A stretch of 64,000 nt of DNA from Cucumis sativus. Its lineage: Eukaryota > Streptophyta > Magnoliopsida > Cucurbitales > Cucurbitaceae. The stretch covers positions 1,426,001 through 1,490,000 of the forward strand of contig NC_026659.2 in NCBI RefSeq assembly GCF_000004075.3. The letters run 5' to 3'. This document shows, piece after piece, positions 14,054 to 27,000 of this stretch. Every line of letters starts with the position of its first letter. Within the stretch, counting starts at the first letter, position 1. The notes under the pieces were generated by a model. It ran no database searches and was not told the origin of the DNA. It saw only the letters and a list, made by a program, of their open reading frames with translations. A program made the translations under genes and the position numbers.

Positions 14054-14126
<73 letters not shown>
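14054..14126. repeat. (AT)n microsatellite, about 36 units
   Basis: Uninterrupted TA alternation over about 72 bp, followed by an A run. A long dinucleotide tract, likely polymorphic in length. Confidence 0.95.
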
Positions 14127-14131
<5 letters not shown>

Positions 14132-17100
14132 AAATGTGTTGTAGTAACAAAACTAGGCAGATTTGAATTAAAACTTATTCAAAGAAACAAGAAGGGAGAA
14201 GGGAAAAGAATGTGTAAATAAGAATATATAACTAAAGGGAAAAAGAGGTAGCCGTTAGCAGCCATGAAAAGAATATGGAAAAGGAATATTAAAAATGCAA
14301 AGGAATTGTGGGCATTGGACAAACATCTCATCTTCACCAACCTCTTAACTGAAAATAACATTTATTCATATTTATATATATTCTATTTAATATAGTTGAA
14401 GAGAAAGAATAATAAATGAGAAAAAATTAGAAAAAATGAAAGTCAACTCTACTTTAAAGGTGTCTGAGAGTAGAAGACGTAAAATTCACTCCTCCATTTA
14501 ATTCACCAACTACGCCCTACGCATCATCAAGTTATCTACAAAAGAAAAAGAAGAAGAGGAGGAAGAAGACGAAGAATAGAAGGGAAAAGGAAAAGGAAAA
14601 AGAAAGAAAATAAAAGTAAAAGTTTTTGCTTTTATCGCCATTTTATTCCTTCTTCACCATTTTTTCGGTCAAACCACGCAAGAAAATTCCACGCTCCCAA
14701 ATTTGTACGTTTATGTTTAAATTAACCAGGGAGAAATTTGTTTTTTTTTTTAAATAGAAATATTTATATTTTTAACTCAATAATTTACTAAATACTCATT
14801 TTCAAAGGTTTATGTCTATAATTAATTCAATTTTTTTAATTTAACTAATTTTTTTTATTAATTTCTAATCAGCATTTAAATTAACTATAATTTTACTACT
14901 GAATATTGTGTTAAATAAATCAACTGGAAGTTGAGAACACTAGTGAAATAATTAAGGATTGAAGTAGTGTAAAAGGTTAAATTTAATGATCAAATAAAAT
15001 CTAAATTCAAAATACAACAATACTTTTGAAATAGTTGAAACTTAATGAATATTGAATTTTTCCTTAAAATTAAAAAAAAAAAAACTGATAAAAATGTAAA
15101 AGCAAAAATAAAATTAACGTTGTTTTCCTTTTCTATGAAAATTAGGGTTATTTGCAAATTTAATAACAAACATAAAATAAGGAGTGGACAAACGTACCAA
15201 ATTATATGAGCTATAGTTAAAAACTTGAACGCTAAGATTGGGCTCAAGCAATAATAGCTTTGCTCGAGGAGTCTAAAGAAAATAACAATAAGAAAATTTA
15301 CTGTAAAATACAAAAATAATTTAAAATATTTGTAACATTAAAATTTTGGTGTTTTTTTTTAAACCCCAGAAGAAAATGTTACATTTGCCAAAGAAATCGA
15401 ATCAAGTGGAATGATTGAAGAGTTGGATGCAAACAAGTGATTGCCTATTTGAAGAAAAAAAAGATTAGAAGATATAGTTGAAAGTGAGGTGGTTTTGGAA
15501 TTGGTTGTGTGGAAAAGAAAAATGTTTCATTTTCAGCATGAAAGTCAAGTTGATTGGTCTTCCCAATAACATCTTCAAAATGTGAATTAATTGTATACAT
15601 GTATCGAAGACTTGCTTAAAATAGCTACATCAAATCAAATCACCACTATATTCAAAAAGTTCTATTTGTGGATTATAATTGTGTTCAAAGAAAAAGACCA
15701 TAATGGACTATATAATTTTCTATTCAATGGAAATACGATTATTCTTCAATTTCACTATAACTTAACATAGATAATGTTAGTTACCCTCTCTCTATATATG
15801 TATATGAGATAAATTACAAAAAAAAAAAAAAAAAGTTTTATCTTTGTCACTTGTTTCACAATTATTCATATTCTTTCAAAGTTCCAACATTTTACCATAA
15901 ATTGTTCATAAGTAATTTCATATCCATCATAATTCATAAATAGTATAAATCCTTTAAAACTCTAATTAAATAAAAATTTGATTAAGTGTGATTGTTATCC
16001 AAATACCATACATAAAACATCGTACAAATAACACAAATCAAATATAAAGGTCAAACTTTCGTAGTAGTAAGAGAACCAAATTCATAAAACAAACGTTTTC
16101 TTAACAATTTCAAATATTATTTATTTCGAAAGTTTGAAATGAATAATTTATAGTCAAATTCTTGTAAAATCAAAATTAATATTGCGACTTTTTAAAAAGA
16201 TCGAAATACTTTTGAAATAAATGACAAATACCAACAAATTATATAATATTAATAACTTATTAAGAGATAATAAGTTCAATTTTTATAGTCAAACTACTTA
16301 AAAATTAATTTTTTATCGATCTTTTTTACAACTAAATGTTACAGAATCGTACACCTTGTTTGAAATCAATGGAAGTAGACTTAAACTGATATGTACAGAG
16401 AAGTGATGTAGGTGGGAACACAAAGACTTTAGACTCAGCTGGTTACATGTAGAATAAAGAGAAGTGGTAGAGTCAAGAAATCAAGAGTCACCGACCAATT
16501 AAATAACAAAGATAAACAATAGAAGTGTGTAAGCAAAGGAAATTTACCAAACAATTTCCCATGCAATAATGGCAGGTCAATGAGGATAAAATCGGAAATG
16601 AATTTTATTTATTCTTTATACATACACATATATATATTTATATTATATTATATGGTGTTTAATTATCTATTTCCTATGATTAATATTCATTCATTTATTA
16701 ACATTTCACTTCATAAGAACACATAAGTCAAAGTTGGTCATCCATTCAATACAAATGGCTCTTTATGTGAATTTGACACGATACCATGTTAGTAAGTAAC
16801 TAGTAATGTATTCCGATTTATCAAGTTTTATCTTTTCACGTTCATTCAACGATATAGTTTAATTGATTAAAATGTTATATCAACAAAAATCAATATTTTA
16901 TCTACAAATCATGTCTAATATTTCGAGAATAATCTAAGTTTTTTAAAAATATACAAAAAAAATTTATCACACTAAAATAAGAAAATTACTCACTCTCTTT
17001 ATTTCTCTTGTGTAAATTTCAAAATGTTACAATTTTATCTTTAAATTTTAAGTTTTTTTGGAAATGAGCAAATTTATTATTTAAAGGTTATTTAGCTTAG

Positions 17101-18120
17101 TTAATACAATATTTGACGGACAATAATCCATACAATAACTTTAGCTATAACATTATATCAACACTTTAATATGAATAAAACAAAATTTGTAAAAATGTAA
17201 CATTTTAAATTCTAATGACACTCTTCTTTTTAAGTATAAGTGACGTTCAAACCATACCTTATAACAATTTAGCATACTTGTGTACACAAGTGATTGTTGA
17301 AATTAAAAGATATATATGCTGTGACATATTAGTTAGAAGGGAAAAAAAATATTATTACATATTAGACAGAAAAGACAATATCTCAAATTAGCATGGAACT
17401 TTATAAAATATAAAAACCATATCATAAATATAAATATAAAGTGGACAATATTCATGATTATATGAATACAGAATGAAAGACAAAATTAACATCAACAAAA
17501 GAAAAAAGAAGTCAAAATTGCCCAATAAATCGCGAAATCAACCATCCAATTCCTTTTTCCTTTTTATTTTTCTATAAAGAAAATATATAATCTTCATGAA
17601 AGGGACGAATAAATTATACGTTAAACTAAAGTGAGTCCATGAAAATTAATCATGAGACTAAGAATGATTTGAGTAGTCTAAAAATGTAATGAATTAATTA
17701 ATAGTAATGGACTTGATTTGTGGCTGAAATTTTGTTGATATCGTGAAGTAATGGCACCCAAAAAATATATAAATAAAGAAAATTGAGAAAAAGACACGTG
17801 GAAATGGAAGTAATAATGGTGGTTGTGAAATAGGTAGGATGTATATGCAGCTTCTAGAAGCCTTATTACGTATTAAAATAGCTCATAAACCACCCGGCCC
17901 CACCCGCAAAAAAATTCCTCCCACCAACTCCCCCCTTTACTTCTATTTACCATTTATTTCCTTTAAACAAAAATACACCTTTAATCCATCTCGATATTTT
18001 TTAAAATTTAAAATTATATCCATCATATATTTAAAGTTTATATTCTGATTATCCAAGTTAACCAAATTAGATTAAATTTGATGATGAATTGGATTAGATT
18101 AAAAATTTGAAAAAGAAAAG

Positions 18121-18290
18121 TGAACTTAATTGTTAGTTGTGCAAGTAGGAGTTAGATTCATCCAGCTCAACTAGATTATATATCTGTACGTGTGAAGAAA
18201 AATGTTGAACTTAATTGTCGGTTGTACAAGTATGAGTCAGATTGATCCAGCTCAACCAGATTATATATATGTGTATACGTGTGTGTGAGA
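18121..18290. repeat. 85 bp tandem duplication, diverged
   Basis: Two units start TGAACTTAATTGT at 18121 and 18206. Both contain a TTGT(G/A)CAAGTA block, then ATCCAGCTCAAC(T/C)AGATTATATAT, with scattered substitutions between them. No coding potential seen. Confidence 0.75.
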
Positions 18291-21200
18291 GATAAATTAT
18301 GGAGATGAAAGAAAAAATTGTTAATCCAAACTGTAGTTTTCTGATTAAGTTGAATTGATTTTCATTTTTTTTTTTGTCAATCGTGAACACTTTAGGTTGG
18401 TCTGTAATTTTTTTCAACCTGAGTTATGTAGACCTTTAATATGAAATATAAAATTTAGTTGTATATATAAATTAGTTTGAACTTATTTTCTTTATCTACA
18501 AATAGTTTGTTTCTAAAATTATAAACCTCACTGTAAATAAGGGGAGTAACAGTGAAATGATTGGAAAATGATGTTTATTTTTTTTATTTTTCAATTTTAT
18601 CGTATGATTTTGATTTTGATGGGAGGAAGTTAATGTACTCCTACCAAACCTAGGATGCATGTTCACACCAAAATAACTTTTGGGCTTGTTAGACTCATCA
18701 AAGTCTCTTCTAGTCTTCACATTGACGTAAACCTTTTCTTAAGGGTACCCTACTTTTAAATGACCTTCTGTCTTTTAAGGGTCTCTTCACCACATTATTT
18801 CTATGTTAATATGCATGTTTGTTTTTATTATAAGATACATATATGTCTAAAGATCATATCTATGTTTTTTACTAGTTCAATACTTTTTATGCAACTTTAT
18901 TCTTTGAGAATTTATTTTGTTTTCATTTACTAAAATTTAAATTTCAAAGAAAAAACTGCTCAATTTTCCTCCATCTGTAATTTTATTTTTTATCATAAAC
19001 CTTGTAATTTTATGAAAATTCACCTTCGATGACAATTGAAAAAAACAATAATAGCATATCTTTTTTCATATTACAAATATGATAAATAATTAGATATATA
19101 AACAATTGATAAAGAACTATCCGATACCTATTCACTTTTAAATATACTGCCTTTACAATTTAAAAAAAATGTAGGAACATTTGCTGTTTTTATAAATGTT
19201 CATAATTTTTTTTCTCATTTAACTACTTTAACTGATTTAACGTACCAAAGATTTACACAAAAATATTAAAAAGTTCTAAACGTCGTGAAAAAATGAAAAA
19301 AGTAAGTGATAGAAACACGAGTTGGATATATTATAAACATAAGGTAGAAAATCTATTTAAAATATAACTCTCAAAGTTATTTTGTAAGTAATTATTAAAT
19401 ACCTCCATTTTTTCTTAAACGATTTAGTTTTAAAATCAAACACTCCATCTTTGTTTGATGATTTATTTTTTTAGTTTTTAGTTTTCTAAAATTAAATCTA
19501 CAAACTTACTTTTAGCTACAGAGAGTCTGATATTAAGAAAGTAAATAAATTTTTTATTTAAAACATAATCCACCCATCAGTGGTCACTTTTGATCTATTA
19601 CAATACCAATGATGCATATCTTTTATATACATAATGCAGATGCATGCTATATTAATTAGTGATGGCTAGTGACTTAGGGATATATAGTATAATTGACCAT
19701 TCAATGTGGTCTAGGAGTAGACCTATATATTTTAGATTGATTTTTCTTTTCACTGAAAGAAATTCATATATAAAGTTCTTATAATCAAATTTAGCAATAA
19801 CGCATTTAATTCAGTAATTTAGGGCCGTTGGATTTATTAGATAATTTTTTTAATAAAGTAATTACTATTAACATTTTTTAATTAAAATATTTATAAAATA
19901 CACAGTCAAAAATTAGTTTCAAAAAATTAAACATTTTAAAAGTTAAACCAAATACATCTTTAATAGTTTAATTTAAACAAAAATACTCTTAAAATAATAA
20001 CGTATCCACTAACAATATTTGTGGTTTAACCTTAAGAAAACTCATATTGATCGGTGTTGTTATTAGGGTGATAACCTAACACAAATTCTAGTTGTTTTTC
20101 TCTATGCATCATTTAATGGAAAATAAATTAGTAAACAAATTGGGGCAATGCCACCAACTTCATTTTCTCACCAATTACAAACATATATGCCATTTTGATT
20201 TTCCAAATGGGGCTTTGGTCATTTCTGAAGCAAAGACATTCATTCAATTTATGGTTTTTTTTTTTTTAATTTTATTTTAATGATTATTACTTGCTATAGG
20301 CTTAGCTTATAAATAATAACTGACTTTTTTTTTCCTGATTTATACCAAAAGAAACACCATTAATTAACTGTTCTCATATTCTACAAATAACTAATGTATA
20401 ATGTGGATGATGATACATGCATGAAGAGTAGGCAAGGACTAAATGTAAATACAAATGAAAAGTCTCTAGCCAAATTTCAAACTTGGGATTTTTATAGTGT
20501 GTACTAAAATTAGGTCATAAAAACCTAATTTCCTATCATATTTCAAAAGGGAGGTTTATAGCTTAGACTTAAGACTAGAAGAAAATGAAAGCTTACCCAA
20601 AGTTTGTAAAAATGACAGATTTTTTATTGATTTATTTTGAAGATAATTTGTGTACTGACTAGCTATAGATGATCTATTCATGTCCTACGCTTCTTCTCTT
20701 TCGTCTTTGTTTGTACTTTGAATAATTTGATGTACATGATAGAAATAAGACTATTGAGTATAAGAGACTAAAACAAAAGGTGACTTGGAATAAAACGACC
20801 ACAAGATGCGACAAGAATTAATGAATAAATTGGAATAATATGACGTGGGATAAAATGACTTACAGAAGAGATTAGGCACACTAATCACACACATGCATGC
20901 TCTAACAACTCATGTGTTATACTAGAGTAATTTTTATATAGAATAATTTGTTTGTAAATTATAATAATTTGACCTTCACTTCAGTTATAAATATGTGTTT
21001 ATAGAAAAGTTTGTCATGCGCTTTTGGTTGGCTAAATTGAGCAATTGGATCATTTTGTTCAATTGTCTCGTTTTCACAGGTTAGCTAGTTTATGTATTCA
21101 GTTGTAAAGCTCACATTCGTGGTCATCTTGAAGTTTGTTAATTTGATGTTCATTTTTCTTTAAGTTTCATATTTGGTGTTTTTTCTTTATAAAGAAACAA

Positions 21201-24054
21201 ACACTAAATTTAACGACGATACAATAACCGTTTCTTCCTACTATTACTAAGTGTAATATTCTCATGTCCTTGTTGCTAAAACAAGTAGACAATGATTTTA
21301 TAGGTTCAATAATCATGCTCTCATTTATTACCATGCAAGTTAGGATATATATAATGTGTTTGAGATATTGTCAAACTTAACGACTACACAAATATTTCCA
21401 CAAACCTCTCAGAATAATCTACATAAAAAGAAAGAGAGAAAAAAAACATTACTATTTCCTCATTTGGAATTAGGTAAGAATAATTATTCAACTCATTTCC
21501 ATACACCACCAAGCAAGAAATAACTACGTTACCACAAAAAGTCCAACATACACCAATACATTCTCTTAAATGTTTCGAAACTATAGTGAAATTGGACGTA
21601 AAAATTAGAAAATGAAATGAAGTCTCGATATCGATTATTCTTTTCCTCTCATGATATAAGAGTAAACATTTTTCTATTAAAAAATTAATTAATTACACCT
21701 CTTTCAAACCACCCAACTATTAGACATATACTCCAATTTTAATTATCATGTAAATTTTATTTTAGTCTTTGTTTTTTTTTTTTTTATTGTGCTTCTTGAT
21801 CTCTTATGTTTAAAAAAAGCATTTAATTTAGACAATAAAGTAAAATAAAATAATTGTTATATGTGTGTTTTTTTTATAGTATAATTGTTATGTATGTTTG
21901 ATATTATTTTTATGCTACTTGATATTCTTCATACTATATGTCATAGTCAATCTATGTATACCTATATAATACATGTGCAAGTTATTATATGAAAATACAC
22001 TCACATTATTCCTTTGTTCCAATAATTCATAGTAATTAAAATGATTGTGATATACATGTTTTTTTTAATGTTATTAACTAAATTTGAAGTGAACTTAGTA
22101 AATATTTAATTAACTTATATTCTCAAATGTATAATGCATAGTTAATAAATATCATGGAGGGATGTTTTAGGGGAGAGAATAATGGTAAAAAAAATGTTAT
22201 TCAAAACAATTTGAAAATGAAACGTATTTATAGATTATTTGTGACCATTCGAAGGGTGAAGTCTTATTTTTAAGATTGGTTGTTTTCTAAAAGATACATG
22301 CAACTCTGCGTAAATGACACATATCATATTTATTCCAACATGTGTAGTATTTTAGATTAGCTAATTTAGCTTAGGAAGAATTAACAATTTTTACGATAGT
22401 AATATTGGAAACATTTTTATGTTTATAAAATTTGTATACTCCATCTATATTTAAATATTGAATGCAGGTATAAATACTCATAATATATACTATAATGTAC
22501 TATATACTTATCGATTTGAATTTAACTCATCTAACATATAAGAACGTTATAGTTTGAATTGTCTCATACGAAGCGACGTTGTAAAGTGATAAATTTTATC
22601 ATTTAAATCAAATTACTTTCGTGGATAATAATTAAATATTAACTATGAATCACTGTTGTTAAGGAGTTGAAGGTTAATGATTTGACTTCCAACCAAAATT
22701 ATAAGGAGAAGATCAAGGGGTTCCAATGTTATAATCAATTCAATTCACATTTTAATTATGCACACATTCATTGTTGGTAAGATACACACATACATAACAT
22801 CTTATTTTATTTTATTTTTCTAACGAGTTACATCATAATCACTATTTAAAAAAATAATACTTTTATTACTTTCCTATCTACATCTTAAATACGTCTTAAA
22901 CAATCAAACTAAATTTAGAACACTAAAAGAAATGTTTTTGAAATCTTAATTTTATTTTTTAAAATTTATATTGGATTCAAACGTGTTTTCTAAAAATGTA
23001 AAAAATAAAGAATATTATGTTAAAAAAAAGGTCATTTTTAGAAATAAAAAACCAAAAACAAATTTATTAATTATCCAAAGACATAAATTTGAACTTTGTA
23101 TTATTTTGAATTTTAAAAAGCTTACTAATATTTTATGAACTTCTAATTTAATTTCATATTAGAGCACAAAAATTTTAAATTTCTTTCATATTTGGAATCA
23201 TAAATAAACAAACAATCCACTATAAGATGCTAAATTTCTACATATTGTATATGCAATTCATAACAAATATGGAACGGTGTCACATATATACACAGATAAA
23301 TACATGTACATACACACTTAATTTAGACCATTAAAATTATAATAAATGAACATAAAACTAGGAATTTTTCTATTAGGATATAATTTCAAATCAAATTCGA
23401 TGAAAAGTGCCTCTAGCTCTCTACATTCTAAATCAAATAAGATGCTAATAACATTCCCTTGGATGAAAACAAATCTTCATTCATAAATTTTGAAAATTAA
23501 TCTCCAATATAAATTATAAGAGAAGCATACCTAGAAAAAATTGTGAAAAAAAGGAAAACCTAACTTCAACCTAAATTCATTCACCATTTACTTAAAAAGA
23601 AAAAAAAACACATAATTTAGAAATAACTATACGGCTGAATATGATAGAAGCATTTCAATTATTATTGAATTATGCTGCTCCAACGAAAATATATTAAGAA
23701 ATTAACTCGGGTTGGATTAGTCAAATTTTGAAGTGACGATAAGAAAGGGGTTTTCATAATTGGTTTAGGTTAGTTTGTTGGTGTAATTTAATCAACCGTT
23801 AATTAAACAAGATTAAAGTTAATTAAATGAAAAACAAACAGTTAATTAATTTGGAGTGTCTTTCCCACCGTTTAATTCAATTCCTCTGCAAAAGCCAAAG
23901 CTTAGAAGGAAGGAACCCGGGAAAACAAAACGGGCCAATTACGGATTTTCCCTCCACTACTTCCAACCTTGCTTGCTACCCATCTCCACAACTTCCAAAA
24001 GCTTCTCTCACTGCCGGACGAAACGGGGTTTTTCTCCGGTCACCGGCTGAAAAA

Positions 24055-27000
24055 ATGGGTGCATCGTCGCAACACGATACGAACTTGAAGAAAATTATCT
24101 CATACATCGATGGCTTAACTCTGCTCATCAACCATGTCGCCCAAATTGACCTAGCCAACTTATGCAGTCTCTGCTTTTCCATCTCCAGGTTTTGATTTAC
24201 TTACAAATCATCTAGGGTTTTCAAGTTTGTTAATTGTTTTTTTCGTATTAACTTCGATTTGTATGATTTTTCACGCAATGTTGTTAGTTGAGATGATTTG
24301 AGACTGGTAAAACGAATACGTGTTGTTGAGTAGTTTGTTTGGAAGATTGTGTGTGGCTGCTGGATGTATTGTGCTTCATTGTTTGTTCATTTTGTTTCTT
24401 TGATTTGGAAATTTCCTGCGGATGGAATGCTGGGTGGGTTCATTTCAGATTTTTACTTCAGTGTAACAGTGTTATAAAATAATTGAAGAATCCTATGGTT
24501 TTTCAAAGTCAAGAAGATGGTTCTGAAAGTAGTTTTATTTATTTTTGGTAAGAAGAGATGCCTACACATTTCGCTAGTCAGTTTCTTCTTATGGAGTAAG
24601 ACGTTTAAGGAAGTGGTTTAAAGACTTCTGCACACGTCCTGTAATTTTGTTTTGAAAACTCAGTGGTTGCAAACAAGGGGAGTCAAAGTAACGTTAAGTG
24701 AGTCCATCTATATTAAAACAAGTGTACATGTTATGGTGAGACAACTCAAAATAGTTTTTGCCATTATTCTTTAACAATTTGATCTCTTGTTCTATTATAA
24801 TGTCACTTAACGTCTTGAGCTACATGAATATCATGTTAATTTTTAATTTCCTGCACTGCAAGGTTACTACTGTAAATTCTTTTGTTTTCTTAATGATGTA
24901 CTTTTGTTTGTTTCAAGTGTTTTTTGTAACTATTAGATCTTACTAGAGTGAACAAAATTGGTTTTTCTTTTCCTCCTTAAATTCCTTTTATATGCGTGCT
25001 TTAGCTTCTGCTCATAACCATCAATTTTTTATCTTCCTTGATTTTCCTTCTTTAATGTTGATAATACAGAAGTATTGACTATGCAATTGCAAACAATGCT
25101 GTTCCATCTAAAGCTCACAGTTTACCCAGTCTCGTTAAACAGGTACCGTCTTTTATTCTAGATATACATGAATTTCTTGTGTTTTAAATCTATTTGTCAC
25201 TCAAGACACTCGTTTTCCAAGGCAAGTGCGTCATTTCCCATTTCCTTTAGGAAAAAATTAGTTCATTTTCTACGTTTTTGGAAAAAAAGCGTCAATCAAT
25301 TTGAGTAGCAATTTAGGGTGGTGTCATGATATGGCTCTGGCCAATTGAAGGCATTTTGGGCATAATCTACACTATGATTAATTTCTTTCCCCTAGAATGT
25401 CCAATTTCTATCACATCACATGTAGGTTTAATTTCTTGTTCTTGTACAATCACACAAAATGTTACTACCTTCCTAAAATGTTCGACTGTGCCATCTTCAA
25501 ATTATTTTGCATTCTTGTTTTGGTTGTAATCTATGCCTTAGAGATCTTGGAAGGACATTTGATAGGTTGGGAATGCAATGCCTATTAATTAACTGAAACA
25601 TTCGAGTTTGTGGGATAAAGATGTTGGGCAAAGGCTTTGATTGGATTTGGAAGATGAGTTCTTATCCTTTATGTACAATATGTAGATCGGGTTGTGGTCT
25701 CATGTTAAATGATTTTATTCAGAATCTTGTAACTGGTTTGGTTGCAGTGTCTTTTCTATTATAAGTTTGCTTTAGCATTAGTTCACATATAATATTTATT
25801 TGTCCAGTTATGTCAGCTGAAACATTCTCATCGCTCAAAAGCAGCACTCATGGTGCTCATGCTAACCATCAAGGTATGTTTTTCTCGTCTTTTACTTCAC
25901 ATTTGTTTATGATATGACGTTTTCTTTTTACAAGACTCAAGGTTTGATTGAATCCAAATTTGTTTGACTTGAGTAGTAATCTGTTAAAAGTAACAACTTC
26001 GGCAGTTTATATCTTGAGTCATGTGACTTCAACAGTTTCTACTCCAAGGGATGGAAGCTTGATAGTATTTAGGTGAGTAGGTTGCGAATGATGTTTATCC
26101 ATGGAGTTGAGCAGCTGTAGTGTAGGAAGTATAATTTTTCCACTCAGTTTTTCTATTGAGTCATGCAGCTTTAAGTTTAAATTGGAGTAGAAAAGGAAGT
26201 TCCATTCTTTTTACACCAGGTAGCAATGGCCCCTTAACTGCATAGAGGAAAGGATTGAATGAGGGACCTGCAGTTTGGAATTCTCATCACCAAACTAAGA
26301 GCAACGACTGTCTTTGAAAAAAATTTCAACTTCTCTAAAATTTTTATCATCAGGAAGCTTATTTTCTATCGTGGACTGCAACTCTGAAAGTATGTGTACA
26401 AGGCTTGTTTCAAAAAATGAGTGATATGACTGGAAAGAACCCATGATATAGGTTAAAATTTCTGATTTACTTCTACTGCTAAAAGATTGTATAGTGATTC
26501 TGGTAGGCAATTACAATCAAACGTTCGAGTTTGGATTTAATATCTTTTCTGACCAACAAAAAGGAGATCAATTTTTTTTGGAATAGTATTGGAAGAGGAT
26601 GACATTCTCAGAATAAAAGAGGAGGAAGGAGCTGCAATAATTGTAATAAGCCACTGTGTCAATTATGTAACAAGTATGGGCGTACAATTTAAAATGTTAT
26701 TTTCTATCTCATCCTTTATTTCATTGAATTGGTTATCAAAATGGAGGTTACAATGGTCAATGGGAGTAACAATAATCAACCTCAGGCTCAGATCATTGGA
26801 CAGAATTCCCAAATGCAGGCCATTGTGTTATCCAAATCTTGTGTATACAAATTGGCATCCATATAACCTCATGAAAATATTTTAAAAACATTTCACTTAT
26901 CACCTTTGTCAAAATGGAGGCTATATTCAGGCTGCAAGCAAAGACTATTAGCCATTTTGGTTCTTCAGCTCTTTCTATGCTCGATCAGACATGAACTTTC

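Larger units (their letters stand above)
10300..24054. other. 13.8 kb intergenic stretch without a recognisable gene
   Basis: Very AT-rich sequence between the start of RBOHF (minus) and the start of PIAL (plus), so both genes' upstream regions face it. Open frames are short, mostly low complexity (Phe, Lys, Asn, Ile rich) and match no family I know. It contains the AT microsatellite at 14054 and the 85 bp duplication at 18121. I saw no tRNA and no clear microRNA hairpin, but a short non-coding RNA gene could be missed by eye. The right end (about 23.8-24.05 kb) should include the PIAL 5' UTR. Confidence 0.55.

Noticed and set aside
23827-24054. N-terminal extension of PIAL from the in-frame ATG at 23827
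   Set aside because: The 76 extra residues look like translated UTR and do not resemble the family N-terminus, so the ATG at 24055 was preferred. cDNA could overturn this.
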